This document shows positions 22,120 through 40,543 of a stretch of 64,000 bases of DNA, one piece after another (the stretch's first letter is position 1; the number at the start of each line of letters is the position of its first letter). Under the pieces are notes generated by a model. The model saw nothing but the letters and a program-made list of their open reading frames with translations. It was not told the origin of the DNA and searched no databases. The stretch comes from Erpobdella octoculata (lineage: Eukaryota > Annelida > Clitellata > Hirudinida > Erpobdellidae). The stretch lies in the NCBI GenBank assembly GCA_963978895.1, contig OZ022238.1:13690611-13754610 (forward strand), read 5' to 3'. The position numbers and the translations under genes were made by a program.

Positions 22120-23135
22120 GAAAACAAACTTTTTTCTAAAACAACGTATATCTCGAAAACCAAAAATAAAGAGATTTTGAAATTTGGTATATGGATTCTT
22201 CTTAAAAAATTAAAATATACGTGTTTCATCATTTTTTGAAAATTCGGTTTCCCGGACCTCAAATGTGGGTTGGAAAATTGGGTTATTTGGTTTTTAAAGT
22301 AGCTGCAACTCAAAACCTGTCATTGCTACAGGAGTACAAATTAGTATTTAGTTTCTACTCCAAAATTAATGAAATACGTGTTTTAGCATTTTTTGAAAAT
22401 TTGGTTTCCAGGACTTTAAATGTGGGGTGGAAAATAGGGTTATTTGTTTTTCAAAGTAACTGCTATTCAAAAACTGTAAATACCACAGTTGTAAAAATTA
22501 GTATTTAGTTTCTATTCTAAAGATAAAGATATACGTGTTTCACCATTTTTTACAAATTTGGTTTCCAGGATCTTAAATGTGGGGTGGACAATAGGATTAC
22601 TAGGTTTTTAAAGTAGCTGCTACTCAAAAACTGTGAATGCTACAGATGTCAAAATTAGTATTTAGTTTTTAATCTAAAAATAATGATATACGTGTTTCAC
22701 CATTTTTTGAAAATTTGGTTTCCACAACTTCAAATGTGGGGTGGAAAATAGGGTTATTTGGTTTTTAAAGTAGCTGCTACTCAACAACTGTAAATGCTAC
22801 AAAAGTAAAAGTTAGTATTTAGTTTCTACTCTAAAAATAAGGATATATGTGTTTCACCATTTTTTGAAATTTTGGTTTTCAGGACCTGAAATGTGAGGTG
22901 GAAAAAAAGTTTCTTTAGTTATTAAAGTAACTGCTACTCAAAAACTGTGAATGCTACAGTTGTCAAAATTAGTATTTAGTATTTACTCAAAAAATAGTAA
23001 TATAAGTGTTTCAACATTTTTTAAAAATTTGGTTTCCAGGACCTCAAATGTGGGGTGGAAATAATTTGATTTCAAAATAACTGCTACTCAAAAACAGTAA
23101 GTGCAACAAATGTAAAAATTAGTATTTTGAAGTTT
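22120..23135 (+). repeat. 157-bp satellite, about six copies
   Basis: The landmark (A)CGTGTTTCA, or its variants, occurs at 22219, 22376, 22533, 22690, 22847 and 23004, i.e. exactly every 157 bp. Each unit contains TTTTTTGAAAATTTGGTTTCC, then AAATGTGGGGTGGAAAATAG, then GTAGCTGCTACTCAAAAACT. Copies differ by scattered substitutions with almost no length change. Confidence 0.9.
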
Positions 23136-23139
23136 TGTG

Positions 23140-23560
23140 CCGGTTAAAAGTAGCTAAGTCCAGTTTATACCGGCCGGGCCAAGCCGTTATTTTAGAGTCT
23201 TCACACGAGCCAGGCCAAACCTTAAATCAAAGTGGGACGGGCCGAGGTTTTTCACCAAGTATATAGATATTTTAGTGATTTTAGGGTTTTCAGTTGGGCC
23301 GGGCCAAACCTGAAGTCAAGGTGGGACGAGCCGAAGTTTTTCATCAAGTATATAGAACTTCTAGGCCTGTAAGAATGGGCGGGCCTAATTCAGACGGGCT
23401 GTGCCGGGCCAGGAGTTTGGGTTTTTAAAACGGGCTGGGCTAAGTTGTCGACGGGCCGAGCCGAGACCTAAAAAATTGATCTCTACTATGGATGCACGGT
23501 TCAAACTCGTTAATTTCATGCGAGCGAAACCGCTACGGGCACTGGTAGTCTTACATACAA
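23140..23560 (+). repeat. GC-rich dispersed repeat (GGGCCGGGCC block)
   Basis: Contains GGGCCGGGCCAAACCTGAAG, GTGGGACGAGCCGA and CAAGTATATAGAA, ending near GATGCACGG ... GCGAGCGAAACCGC. A second copy lies at about 62,310-62,610, also preceded by a piece of the 157-bp-satellite-like sequence at 62,140. It is a transposon-derived block of unknown class. Confidence 0.65.
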
Positions 23561-23769
23561 TTAAACTCGACAACAAAATGTCAAATTTTTTGTTTAATAT
23601 GTAATGAAAACAAGTAAATTAAAAACGAATTTTTAAAACCAATGCTCTCATATGTAATTAAAACACAAATTTTGCAATCAATTTTTTCTTATTTTACTCT
23701 TTTATTTTATATTAAAGTCGAAATATCTTAATTATATCGAAATATCGAAATTAATTAAAATTAACTAAA

Positions 23770-24420
23770 TTAATTGACTTATTGTAAAACTAATAATTGA
23801 ATATTGCATTGTCTTCTATTTTGAGGATGTATGCAAAATTTGAAAAAAATCTATCATCAGGAAGTGACTCAAAAATTGATTGCAAGATTTGAAACAGACA
23901 GAGAAACAAACAGACAGACAGAGAAACAAACAGACAGACAGAGAAACAGAGAAACATAAAAGCATTGGTAATAATAATAAAAATATCATCAAAATGCATC
24001 GAATTTAAATATCTCAACTATTTTCATGAAAATTTCGTACACGCTTGAGAATCGCGGTCAGTGAGTGTGGTTCGTGTTAACTTGGTAAAATAGTCTGCCA
24101 GTCGGTTAGCGTTTTGTGGTCAAGAAAACCCTCAAGAAAACCCTCAAGAAAACCCTCAAGAAAACCCTCCAGAAAACCCTCAAGAAAACCCTCAAGAAAA
24201 CCCTCAAGAAACCCCTCGATAAAATCCTCAAGAAAATTAACTAAATTAATTGACTTATTGTAAAACTAATAATTTAATATTGCATTGTCTTCTATTTTGA
24301 GCATGTATGCAAAATTTGAAAAAAATCTATCATCAGGAAGTGACTCAAAAATTGATTGCAAGATTTGAAACAGACAGAGAAACAGAGACAACGAGTTAAT
24401 AAAAGCATTGGTAAAAATAA
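23770..24420 (+). repeat. Local duplication with 12-bp minisatellite between the copies
   Basis: About 150 bp (AACTAAATTAATTGACTTAT to GATTTGAAACAGACAGAGA) occurs at 23768-23905 and again at 24236-24382 with few differences. Between them lies a minisatellite of about nine CAAGAAAACCCT units (24122-24232). The first copy ends in repeated AGACAGAGAAACA units. Confidence 0.85.
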
Positions 24421-24424
24421 CGTA

Positions 24425-24557
24425 AATTTCGTTACAATTACTCAAAAAAGTAATATATTACTATTACATATTATTTTAAAATGAAAGCAATCGTTACTAT
24501 TTCAAGTTACGGTAAAAAGTAATATAATTACAGTAACGCGTTACTCCCCAACACTGA
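24425..24557 (-). mobile_element. hAT-type MITE end
   Basis: The stretch ends ACGCGTTACTCCCCAACACTG. Read on the minus strand it starts CAGTGTTGGGGAGTAACG, a common hAT-type terminal sequence. The other end is not clear. Confidence 0.45.
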
Positions 24558-25024
24558 TTATATATATATATATTAGGGCTTATAAGGCCAAAAAAATTAA
24601 AATTATTATTTTTTAATGTCTAACCTCACTAATCCGTTTTTTTTTGGTATAAAAACACTGTATACAAATTTTGAGAAAAAAATGTTTATATTTAGGGGTA
24701 GCTCAAGCACCTCAAAATTTCAAAAATTATGAAAATTTTAAGAATTACGAGTATATCGTAGTTTATTGTAAAAAAAGCAGTAATTATTTATGAAAACATT
24801 AATAATTAATAATCTTTTTTTCAATGTTCACTATTAAGTTTCTGACTAGAGTTTATAGACTTATGACAGCCTTGAAAGAGTCTGTTTCCTGCTCTTAGGG
24901 TACATTTTGCGATGGTCCTCTACAACTTGCAGTAGGAATTGCAGCTGCGATTCATCACGTGTTAAAATTCCACTGTACTCCTAAAACTCAGATAAAGAGG
25001 AAAATAAAAACTTTTTTTTTAAAT

Positions 25025-26317
25025 TTATTTTTTATCTTTACTTGTTTGGTTTTGGTGTTCATTGATTAATTGATACCATTCTTTGGTTCCAAACTTGTGA
25101 CAATTTGAAATCAAATAAGAAAAAAGCTTTGTGTTATCAGATTTAAATATAACGTATTTAGAAATATCGTATGTTGTTAAAACATTTTCCCAGAATGACC
25201 AGGCCCATGAGATGTTATTAAAATTTTGACTTGTTTCCAAAAGTAGCAATTTAATGGCTTCTAGCTGTGGTAAGGATTCATTAAAAAGTTTTAAGTGCAT
25301 TTCGCAAAAACACATCAAATGAATTCTAAGATAAGTTTCCTTGTAAGCTCCTTTGATTGTGTTTTCTATCAGTTCATTATCTGTAACAATATCTTTCCAT
25401 ATTTTGTCAGGAAAACTTGTTCGATAAATATGAACAGTTGTCAATTCTCTAAGAGATTTATCTGAAAGTGCAACTCGAATAAAAACACTCATAAATTGTT
25501 TTAAATCCTTGTCCGTCATACCGTTACGTGATAGATTCTTGAAACATTTTAAAATGTTTAAAATTGATTCGCATTGCAAACTTTTGCATAACAGTTGCAC
25601 AGCATCTTGAACATTTTTTTGAGTGATTGTTATGTTATTAGAATTTAACATAATATTTAATTGATATAAACATTGTTGCAAGGATGTTTTTGAAAACAGA
25701 GATAACTCTAATTTTACTAAAATCTCATCAAAATTCATAAAACTGCCTAAGACCCTTGCTTTTAAATTGTTCTTTGCAGATATGGGATAATATTTGCCAA
25801 TGCCTAAATAGTCAAATGTTTTTGTTTCAAGCCACGTGTGATTGTACATCTCGTGTGAAAAATTACCAAGTTCAAGATGCTTTAAATTAATAAGCTGATC
25901 AACTAAACTTTCTAATTCAAAATGGAATATTTGTAGAAACGTCGCGGACATGAAGCTAGGATTCGGACATAAAGTAAGATCTAACCAATTGATGTTTACT
26001 AATTTAGATATACACCTAAACAAACTGTACAACATTTCGTGATTGTACTGAAAATTTATAATAGGTAGAGCTAATTTTTTAAGATTTACACATTTTGTTA
26101 CTACGCTGAGAAGGGTAGTTGTTAAACTACATCCATCATAACAAAAACTTTCAAGTTTTTCTTCCGGAAAAGAAATATTCAAAACTTCTAAAATACCTTT
26201 ATGATCAACGCCAGCGTCCAACTGACAAAAAAGGTACAATTCAACCAAGTGTGGACAGTATGTAGAAGCCTCTGCTGAACAAAGCTTATGATATTGATTT
26301 TCACAATTCATTTTCAA
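25025..26317 (-). CDS. Leucine-rich hypothetical protein, main part
   Basis: An intact minus-strand frame of about 430 codons with host-like composition. The N-terminal half has leucine-rich-repeat-like segments (CPHLVELYLFC, VNLKKLALPIINF, INLKHLELGNF); the C-terminal half is helical with no motif I recognise. The first ATG is at about 26311 (MNCENQYHK), but the protein probably continues upstream: the frame 26959-26558 has the same character. ZYG11/ZER1-type LRR proteins are a possible comparison, but I cannot confirm this. It has no homology to the neighbouring genes. It may be a real gene or a captured transposon cargo gene. Confidence 0.55.
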   Translation of the reverse strand: MKMNCENQYHKLCSAEASTYCPHLVELYLFCQLDAGVDHKGILEVLNISFPEEKLESFCYDGCSLTTTLLSVVTKCVNLKKLALPIINFQYNHEMLYSLFRCISKLVNINWLDLTLCPNPSFMSATFLQIFHFELESLVDQLINLKHLELGNFSHEMYNHTWLETKTFDYLGIGKYYPISAKNNLKARVLGSFMNFDEILVKLELSLFSKTSLQQCLYQLNIMLNSNNITITQKNVQDAVQLLCKSLQCESILNILKCFKNLSRNGMTDKDLKQFMSVFIRVALSDKSLRELTTVHIYRTSFPDKIWKDIVTDNELIENTIKGAYKETYLRIHLMCFCEMHLKLFNESLPQLEAIKLLLLETSQNFNNISWAWSFWENVLTTYDISKYVIFKSDNTKLFSYLISNCHKFGTKEWYQLINEHQNQTSKDKK

Positions 26318-26337
26318 CTCAAGATATTTTATATTTA

Positions 26338-26560
26338 TAATAATATAATGAATTTATATAGCGCCAGATAAGTCAGAGGCGCTTACGAAGGTTCCTTTGG
26401 ATCGGAAACTTCGAAGAACACGCTATTTTCATAGACATGAGAAAGCAATGCGAGTGAACTCCTTGCCTAAGGGAGTTACGCTGGTGACGCAGGTGAGGCT
26501 TGAACTGCCGACCTAACGATCAACAGGCGAGCGCTCTACCGCTCTTCCACCAGCGCCTCA
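26338..26560 (-). mobile_element. tRNA-derived SINE with LINE-like 3' end
   Basis: On the minus strand it starts GAGGCGCTGGTGGAAGAGCG, with box-B-like CGGCAGTTCAAGCCTCACC. It then shares TAACTCCCTTAGGCAAGGAGTT with the SINE at 9.9 kb, and ends with GAGGCGCTTTT-type stem sequence (AGCGCC ... GGCGCT) and TATATAAATTCATTATATTA. This 3' stem resembles the end of the LINE at 5.7 kb (TATAGCGCTATT ... ATAGCGCT). It lies between the two parts of the leucine-rich gene. Confidence 0.75.
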
Positions 26561-26959
26561 TTTAAAGAAGTTTCTATTAAATTTATGTGCAAATTCTTGT
26601 CCAGAACAAAAAAAATAATAGGGACTGTACAAATTCAAAATTTGGTTTATGTTTTTCTCAGCAAATTCTTTTTCATTTTTTAATATTATCAACTGAAGAT
26701 TTGAGCATTTAATTTTTTCTTTTTCTAACAAACAGGGATGCATGTATGAGAAAGATATGTATTGAATTTTTTCGATGCTTTTATGAACAATATCTTCAAA
26801 AATGAACTTAGTAAGAACAATGTTGTTTTTCATTTTGTAATTGTTTTCTTTCAGTGGATCATTAAAATGATCGAGAAAAATTGTTGTAAAGTTTTCAACG
26901 CAAAAATCCTGACAACAAGATTTCAAGGAAAGACATTTGTGATTTTTGAAAAAATACAT
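26558..26959 (-). CDS. Leucine-rich hypothetical protein, probable N-terminal part
   Basis: A 133-codon frame (CLSLKSCCQDFCVENF, then IQYISFSYMHPCLL and SNLQLIILKN) resembles the beginning of an LRR protein and lies directly upstream of the 430-codon frame. Its stop codon is made by the first bases of the SINE. Either the SINE broke a once-continuous coding exon, or it sits in an intron whose donor (perhaps GTACAG in the LNLYSPYY codons) lies before it. I cannot decide which. Confidence 0.4.
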   Translation of the reverse strand: MYFFKNHKCLSLKSCCQDFCVENFTTIFLDHFNDPLKENNYKMKNNIVLTKFIFEDIVHKSIEKIQYISFSYMHPCLLEKEKIKCSNLQLIILKNEKEFAEKNINQILNLYSPYYFFCSGQEFAHKFNRNFFK

Positions 26960-27111
26960 ACTGTTTAAATATCAGATGGCAGAAAATAAATAACAAAATG
27001 AAATAGCAATATTATTCAAACTAAATGCTCTGAACCTATGTATCTGAAATGCAGGAAATACATAATCGCTGAACATTAATATAAATATGTGTATTTAAAT
27101 ATATATATATA

Positions 27112-30100
27112 CTAGCGGACCCGGCGAACTTCGTTTCACCTTAAAGAGTGTGTTTTTTAAGCAATTAAGAACAAAAATAACAAATATCCTATATATAAGT
27201 TTAAAAAAAAACAAAAATAAAAAACGTTCACTTTAATAGTTTATTAGAAAAACATTGGTTGAACTCGGGTCGATTCTCTTTAATCCAGCACTTTATGATA
27301 CATTATGTTTTTTGTTTTATTATCGGGCGAAAAAACAAATAAATCTGATGGTCTGCCGACACATGAACACGCCACATACAATTGACCATGAGAAAAACAT
27401 GCATTATCCAAGTTCAGACCACAAACACTCAAAGATTGGCCTTGTGATTTGTTAATCGTCATAGCAAATGCTAGGCGAATCGGAAATTGAATTCTTTTAA
27501 ACTCAAAGGGCAAATCGGTTGGGATCATAGGAATCCTCGGAATGAGTATTTCTTCGCCTTTGAATTTTCCTTTGAGGATCGTCGCGTGAAGCACATTGAC
27601 CCTTAGTTTCTTTAAAACCAAACGCGTTTCATTGCATAGTTTTGGTTGATTTAGATTTCTAAGCATAATAACTACTGATCCAACCTTCAGTTGTAAATTG
27701 TGCGGTGGTAAGCCAGGCACATCCAAGGAGTTCAAAAATTTAGTTGGATAGTTAGTGGCTTCATCATCATTTGTTACACAGTCAATAGATTTGAATGAAC
27801 GCAGAGTACCAAAAATTTGATTCTGAATTAGAATATTTAAGTCATCCACATCTTTATTCTTAGCCGCCAAAATTGCTCTCTCACTCAACCATTTGTTCTT
27901 TTTATGATTAGCAATGATGTCTGGGAACACTTTATTGATAAGCTCGTCTTTCGATGAAACAAAAGTGCAAAAATTGGGAGGAAAAAAAATCAATCCGGTC
28001 GATTTGTCGACAGGAACACGACCATTACCGATGTTGAGCAATTGCATGGAGAAATCTTCAGCAGATGGATCATTCAGCAATGCAACTCTCATGTTAGAAG
28101 ACAGCTGAAGTTTCATCACATAGCGCCACAGATATGACGATTTGAGGGAAGCATTAATTTCATCGGCAGCAGTCGATCTTGGAATGACTGGCAGTGTTTG
28201 GCGGAAATCGCCAGACAATAAAATCATTGCACCTTCAAAATGTCGCGAGTCATTGCGCAGATCTTTCAGTGTTCTATCAAGTGCTTCCAATGCGCGTCTG
28301 TGCGCCATTGTGCACTCGTCCCAGATGATGATTTTAGATGCTACTAAATCTTTTGCCATTGCAGAGTGTTTTGCAATGTTGCATGTTGGTTGTTCAGTAG
28401 TTTGAAGATTTAAGGGCAATTTTAATGCTGAATGAGCCGTACGGCATCCTTCTAACAATGTGGCTGCTATTCCAGAAGAAGCAACTGCTACCGCGATGTC
28501 TGATCTCGCACGAACAGCGGCCAATATCAAAGACATATGAGAAACGTCTTTCCAGTTCCACCTGGGGCATCAAGAAAAAATAAGCCACCATTTCCATTAT
28601 CGATTGCCTTCATTAATGTATCATACACTTTTTTTGTTGAGGGTTTAAGAGGGGTACATTCGATTGAACTAATTGATCTAATACATCAGGTAACACATGT
28701 CTTCAATCAAGAGCAAAGCCTGGTTATGCATTTCTTCATTCACTTCAAGGTCGGGATTAGTTGAACTGACCCGTATTTGATGTAAAATGTCTTCTGACAT
28801 GCTATTTTTGCATTTGTTCCACAGTTCACGTGGATTTGATGGAAAGCAGGTGGAAATTATAATAGCAAATAATGTGCGTATCTGACTTGGAGATGCTGAA
28901 ATAATTGCTTCAGACATTGTCGTGTCCCAATGATTATCGTTTCCAAGCAACTTGAGCTCTTGACATGCAGCACGAAATGTTGGGCACACTATACCATTGA
29001 TAGTTCGTTGTGATCCAAAAGATGTTGGGCCACAAACATTGACCTACAACAACCTCAATTAGAAGCATTCATCGCTTTTTGGGTGAACTGTATAAATACA
29101 ACCAAGAGCATCAGTAGAATACACACCCGGATGTCCAGGAACCGCACTGCCTTGCTTCCGACGTTGAAATTTCTTTGATGAAGCGTTCCAAGTGTAATAA
29201 CGTGGCATCTTCGAGTAAAGCAACGTTTGTGCAAATGGATCGCTTTGGCAAATCGCAAAAAAACTCGTTAATGTTGTTCGTGGAGGTTTTTCAGCACGTT
29301 GAATAATATTCGACGCGTTAAAATAAACTCGTTGATCGTTCTCCAGATGCACAGCCAAATGGACAACAGTGGGATGACGTTCGTGAATAGAGAATGAGAA
29401 TATACGCCAAATTGCCTCATTGCAGTTCACATATCTACCAATTTGATAGCGTCTAATCTTGTCGCTATCTGAGCTTTGAATGCCAAAAACTGCCATATCG
29501 CTGCCTTTCGTTACATATTTGCAGATGTACTTAATTGACTTTACAGAATTGCAATACTCAACATTGCAATGTGTCTTGAATGTTTAGGAAAGAAGTGGCG
29601 AATATGGAACAATCCAACCGTTGTCAACCACGAAATCGTTTCCTTTCACTTTCTTTGTGACAGTTCGACCGTTATCATCGGGTGATCGACGTCGATATAA
29701 TGGATAGCCATCAGTGCCAGTGATTGTCTCTGTCGTAAATGTTCGTGGATAACGTTTGGAACACTTGCCGTCGACCATGCACGGTGATTAGGGGTTGATG
29801 GCGCCACACGGTCCATGAATCATATTCATAACTACAACATCATGTAGGTCTGGATCGATTTCGGGATCAGCAATATTGACAAAACAGCATTGACACTTTG
29901 TTAATGCCAAATGGAAACGGAAAATGCGAAACTAAAAATCATATATCTATGCTAAATTAATCATCTGTATATCTCGATAACCCAAACTCCAATTTGAAAA
30001 ATTCCGTAAGACCAAATAGAGGGTACTCTACAACTTTGCCATTTGAAGTTTTTTTCTAGGACGCACTGTTGTGACTGTATAGCTACCGGGTACATACTGC

Positions 30101-30262
30101 GGTCCCCATGGGCCACTCCATGGTTCAATGTCAAATTTTTTAGTTATTCTGTTAATAGGAGCTGAGAGAAATCCAATAAATCAAAAATCTCAAAAATAGG
30201 TTCAGCCGTTCTTGAGTTATAAGTGTCGTAACACAAACCCGACTTCCTTTTATATATATAGA
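27112..30262 (-). mobile_element. Autonomous Helitron, decayed
   Basis: On the minus strand the 5' end reads TCTATATATATAAAAGG, followed by AAGTCGGGTTTGTGTTACGAC and CAAGAACGGCTGAACC. The 3' end is GAACTTCGCCGGGTCCG then CTAG (27112-27115), followed by the host T. These are Helitron-type termini (5' TC, 3' CTAG, no target duplication). The interior carries the Rep/helicase pseudogene. Confidence 0.8.
27280..29800 (-). pseudogene. Helitron Rep/PIF1-like helicase (several frameshifts)
   Basis: Best frame 28536-27280 (418 codons): Walker B region IIIWDECTM, GDFRQTLPVIPR, and the C-terminal TINKSQGQSL, of the PIF1-like helicase of Helitrons. The Walker A sequence APGGTGKTFL is just upstream but in another frame (about 28,545-28,580). 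Upstream frames continue the family order: DDNHW-like NDNHWDTTMSEAI with TLFAIIISTCFPSNP (28989-28678), MPRYYTWNASSKKF with CIYTVHPKSDECF (29496-29059), and MVDGKCSKRYPRTF (29778-29584). The family role is rolling-circle transposition. At least four frame breaks make this copy non-functional. Confidence 0.85.
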
Positions 30263-33193
30263 TATATATATATATATATATATATAAATATTAATGAATG
30301 TTTGTATAAATGTATGTATGTATGTATGTATGTCCTTTATGCATTGCTACACCATTCATCCGATTGTAATGAAATTTTCACGCAACCTTGAGAGTCAAGG
30401 GGAATCAAATATAGAGAAAATAATTGAAATTGTGACCTAAATAAAAGTTTGTAATAAAAGCATGTGCAGTATTTTCGTGACTGCAAAAAATTGATAAACA
30501 AAATCGAGATCAAAGTTCTTAATCAAGCACGTTGATCTGCTGCTGTTTTGTTCAATCATCTATTAAATAAAAGTGTAACTCTTCGATTGTTTCAAACCGA
30601 GGGCCACCGAACATTCCGGACCTTTTTGACATAACGAGAATGTTCTTAATGTTGTTATTATTTTACGTTTTATTTAAATCTGTGTTTTGCACTGAATATT
30701 TAACGCCACAGGAAAACAATTTTTAACATGCTATATGTAGCGTTATATGCTGTTTGTAGACATGGCGCTTAAAAACCGAAAACGACTCAAAAGTAAGACA
30801 GCCGTTGAATAACGTCTGATAAATCAAACTCAAGCATTTTTAATCTTACGAGTGTATAAAATGAAAATAACCTGTTAAGTTATGCAAGTGGCTTTCTGCA
30901 ACATTATTGCAGCATTAACTAATAAGTACCTCAATTTTTTCAGTGCAAACGATCTGCTTTAGTCCATCAAAAGAAGAAGATCTTGCAGAAGACCACACTT
31001 GCAGAGCGGAACCAATGCATTAGAAATTCTAGTTAAAGTTAAGGAAGTTCAGAAATAACTAAAGCGAACCAAACAGCAAAGAGTCAATGAGAAAGAAGAC
31101 ATCAACGTCGGCTACTACTCCGTGCATAGCATTCATTTGGCATTCCGCTACAGCCCAGTTTAAGCCAGCATCTTGACATCTTTAATAGAGTTTAATAGAG
31201 AAATGAAACATGTGTTTGGTCGTCAGAAAACTTAAACTGCCTTAATTTGAATAGCCATCGCAGACATTAAAAGTTTAGATACAAATGTCTTTAACCCTTG
31301 CATTCTTATTAGTCAACAAATTTTCAATTTAATTAAAGACTTGCAGTGCTTGTTGATTAAAAAAATCATAAACATCGTAGGTATTGTATCTATGAAAGAT
31401 ATAATTGAAACTTTTGAACCCCGTTAAAATTAGAAATCTATGTTAAAATTTTTAATTGAGATAATTCTTTAACAGGTTAATCAAAAAGTTAACGTAGATT
31501 AAAAAGCAGCACTAATACAAATCCAAACATCTGGACCAATTTCAAGAAATTTTGGCATGGAGGTGGGTCCTAAAAGGGAGCAAATGATACAGACAGACGA
31601 ACATAGCCAATTATATATAGTAGATGAAATTGGTACATTTTTCCACGTTTTATGTGCAAAAAACCAGCCGTCAGCTTTTATTGCGTAACCATCAGGACCA
31701 CTGAGTGCATTTAATCAAACTAAGCCACAGCATACGGTGACCGGGTACAGCCAGTTGTAGTTAATAACTATCTTATCTGAAATTGCAGCAATTTACACCG
31801 AGAAAATTAAATATCTAATAAATAAATTCTGTAATTTTTATTTCCTTGAAAAAACTTTAAATACAATTAATAAACAAAATTGTTAAATTTGTCACTATTA
31901 TATGATTTATTATGTTAGTTGTGTGCATTGCTATTAAACAAACAGGTTGCCATTGGGCGTGTTTTGCATAGTTACTCCACAACATCCACTGAAACCATAA
32001 AGACTTTTAAACACACATGTTCTTGATACAATGTTGGCATGTCAGTAGCAGGAAATGTTCTTCTTTTGTTACACGGAAAACTGCGTCCTATTTTTTTGGA
32101 TTTTTCATATTGACTCACACGCATGGTCTTGATCTTGATGCTTCTAATTAAACCTTAAATATAGCTCCACTCTAATTTTTTGAAAAGGATTCGAGGCACA
32201 GATTTGCTTGAAAAATAACTTGATAGAATTTATTTGCAATAAAAAACTAAGTCAGCTTTTGTTTAACTTAAATAAAATTTTCTGATTTTTTCTTGTAACT
32301 TTATATTGGAATTATTTTATTATTCACTAACAAGTGTTTTTAATTTTTACTTTTAAATGTTTTTAAATACTATCATAAGCATTAATGCAATGTGTATGCA
32401 CATTACAAAAAAGCAATTTACTTAAAATGCCATAGCTTCATGGCAAAGCGCTTATCACAAGCAGAGATTCTTCTAATGCTCTGGAATAGCCGGTGCAAAT
32501 ATTTTCTGGAGGAATCCACGCCATATGTCACAAACGCTTTCTTGCTGCTTGGAAAAAAGCGTCCATTACCTTGGGGATTAACTAAATTTTTTCAGATAAA
32601 CATGTTAAGGATTTTTGTAGACTATAAATTTTACCTTTAATGTTTCTTATGGTAAAAGCAAATCCAAAAAAGCAAACTTCAGTCTAAAAGTTAAGTTCAC
32701 AGTTTACATTCGTGACGTCATGTTGTTGCTCTCATTAATAAATTTTTTTTCGAAGACTAAAACAGGTAAATTTAGAGTGTAGGTCAGTTTGCACAAATAA
32801 CACCAATGTTAAAATCTCCACTGGTCACAATTTTTTCACAAATTCCACATCTGCAGTAGCTAATTCAGTTAAAAAGTGTATTAAATCTTTTCTTTTTTTA
32901 TATTCTTGTAACCAAAAGATTCTTAAAAATGTTTATACAAAATCATTATTTTATTTAAAAATCATAAAAAATAAAATAAAATTTTAATTTTGTTAATACA
33001 CAAATCAGATAAACAGAATCAAACAAACATTTTATGATTTTCATTTTGTTTTTAAGAAGAAATTAGTAATTGTTTATTGTTTTCTGTTGCCGGCATACAT
33101 TGTTCCAATAATAGGTACATTTTTACCAATACAATACCAATGGATTTCTACTAGCGTTTGAAGTACTCAAATCAATTATTTCGTGACAAACTG
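30263..33193. other. Intergenic region upstream of copy C
   Basis: A second Helitron-like 5' segment lies at 30,295-30,430 (AATGTTTGTATAAATG, a short TGTA run, then CCATTCATCCGATTGTAATG), matching 41,570-41,650. The rest is AT-rich with short relics, including GGACCAATTTCAAGAAATTT at 31,535. No gene is supported. Confidence 0.5.
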
Positions 33194-33375
33194 CTATTGC
33201 TACTGATAAAAAAAATCACTTTGCATTTTTTTTTTCATTTTTATGGTACGCATGATAAAACACGTTTGTTAAGCAAATTATTTAAACAAATATTTAGCAT
33301 TAGTTCGGCTCTTCTTATAGCAGCACTTGATCTTGTAAACTTTTATAAAATCGTTTATGAAATTCATTAGCAAAG

Positions 33376-40120
<6,745 letters not shown>

Positions 40121-40459
40121 AGAGACCACAGATTTTTCTGACAACAAATTTGTATCTAATTTTTTTTTTTACTTTTTTTAGAGAAATTATATAAACAACT
40201 CATCAAAATAACATAAATTAAATTTTCTATAAACGTTTTTCAATATCTTTTTTCTAAGCATGGCACCATTATTTAAAATTTTTCTATTATCTCTACCATC
40301 AGTCTTGCTCGCATTTTTATGGACAAATTTTAGAAGTGAAATTAAACTTTCGGTTATCCAATTGAGTTATATATATTTATATATATATATATGTATATAT
40401 ATAATTATATTTATATATATATTTATATATTTATATATATAGTTATTTATTTATATTTA

Positions 40460-40497
40460 TCTATATATATAAAAATAAATGTTTGTATATATGTATG

Positions 40498-40531
<34 letters not shown>

Positions 40532-40543
40532 TGTATGTACTAG
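40460..40543 (+). mobile_element. Helitron 5' end with TGTA run
   Basis: TCTATATATATAAA at 40460, followed by ATAAATGTTTGTATATATG and a short TGTA array. The same 5' terminus occurs at 30262 (minus) and 41806 (minus). It is interrupted at 40,540 by the end of the next element. Confidence 0.65.

Noticed and set aside
24122..24232. Regular short repeats that could suggest a CRISPR array (also 17,697-17,842 and 36,965-37,145)
   Set aside because: Units are head-to-tail without unique spacers, in a eukaryotic genome; they are minisatellites.
32392..32640. 82-codon plus-strand frame upstream of copy C
   Set aside because: No motif, no splice support, composition like the surrounding non-coding DNA.
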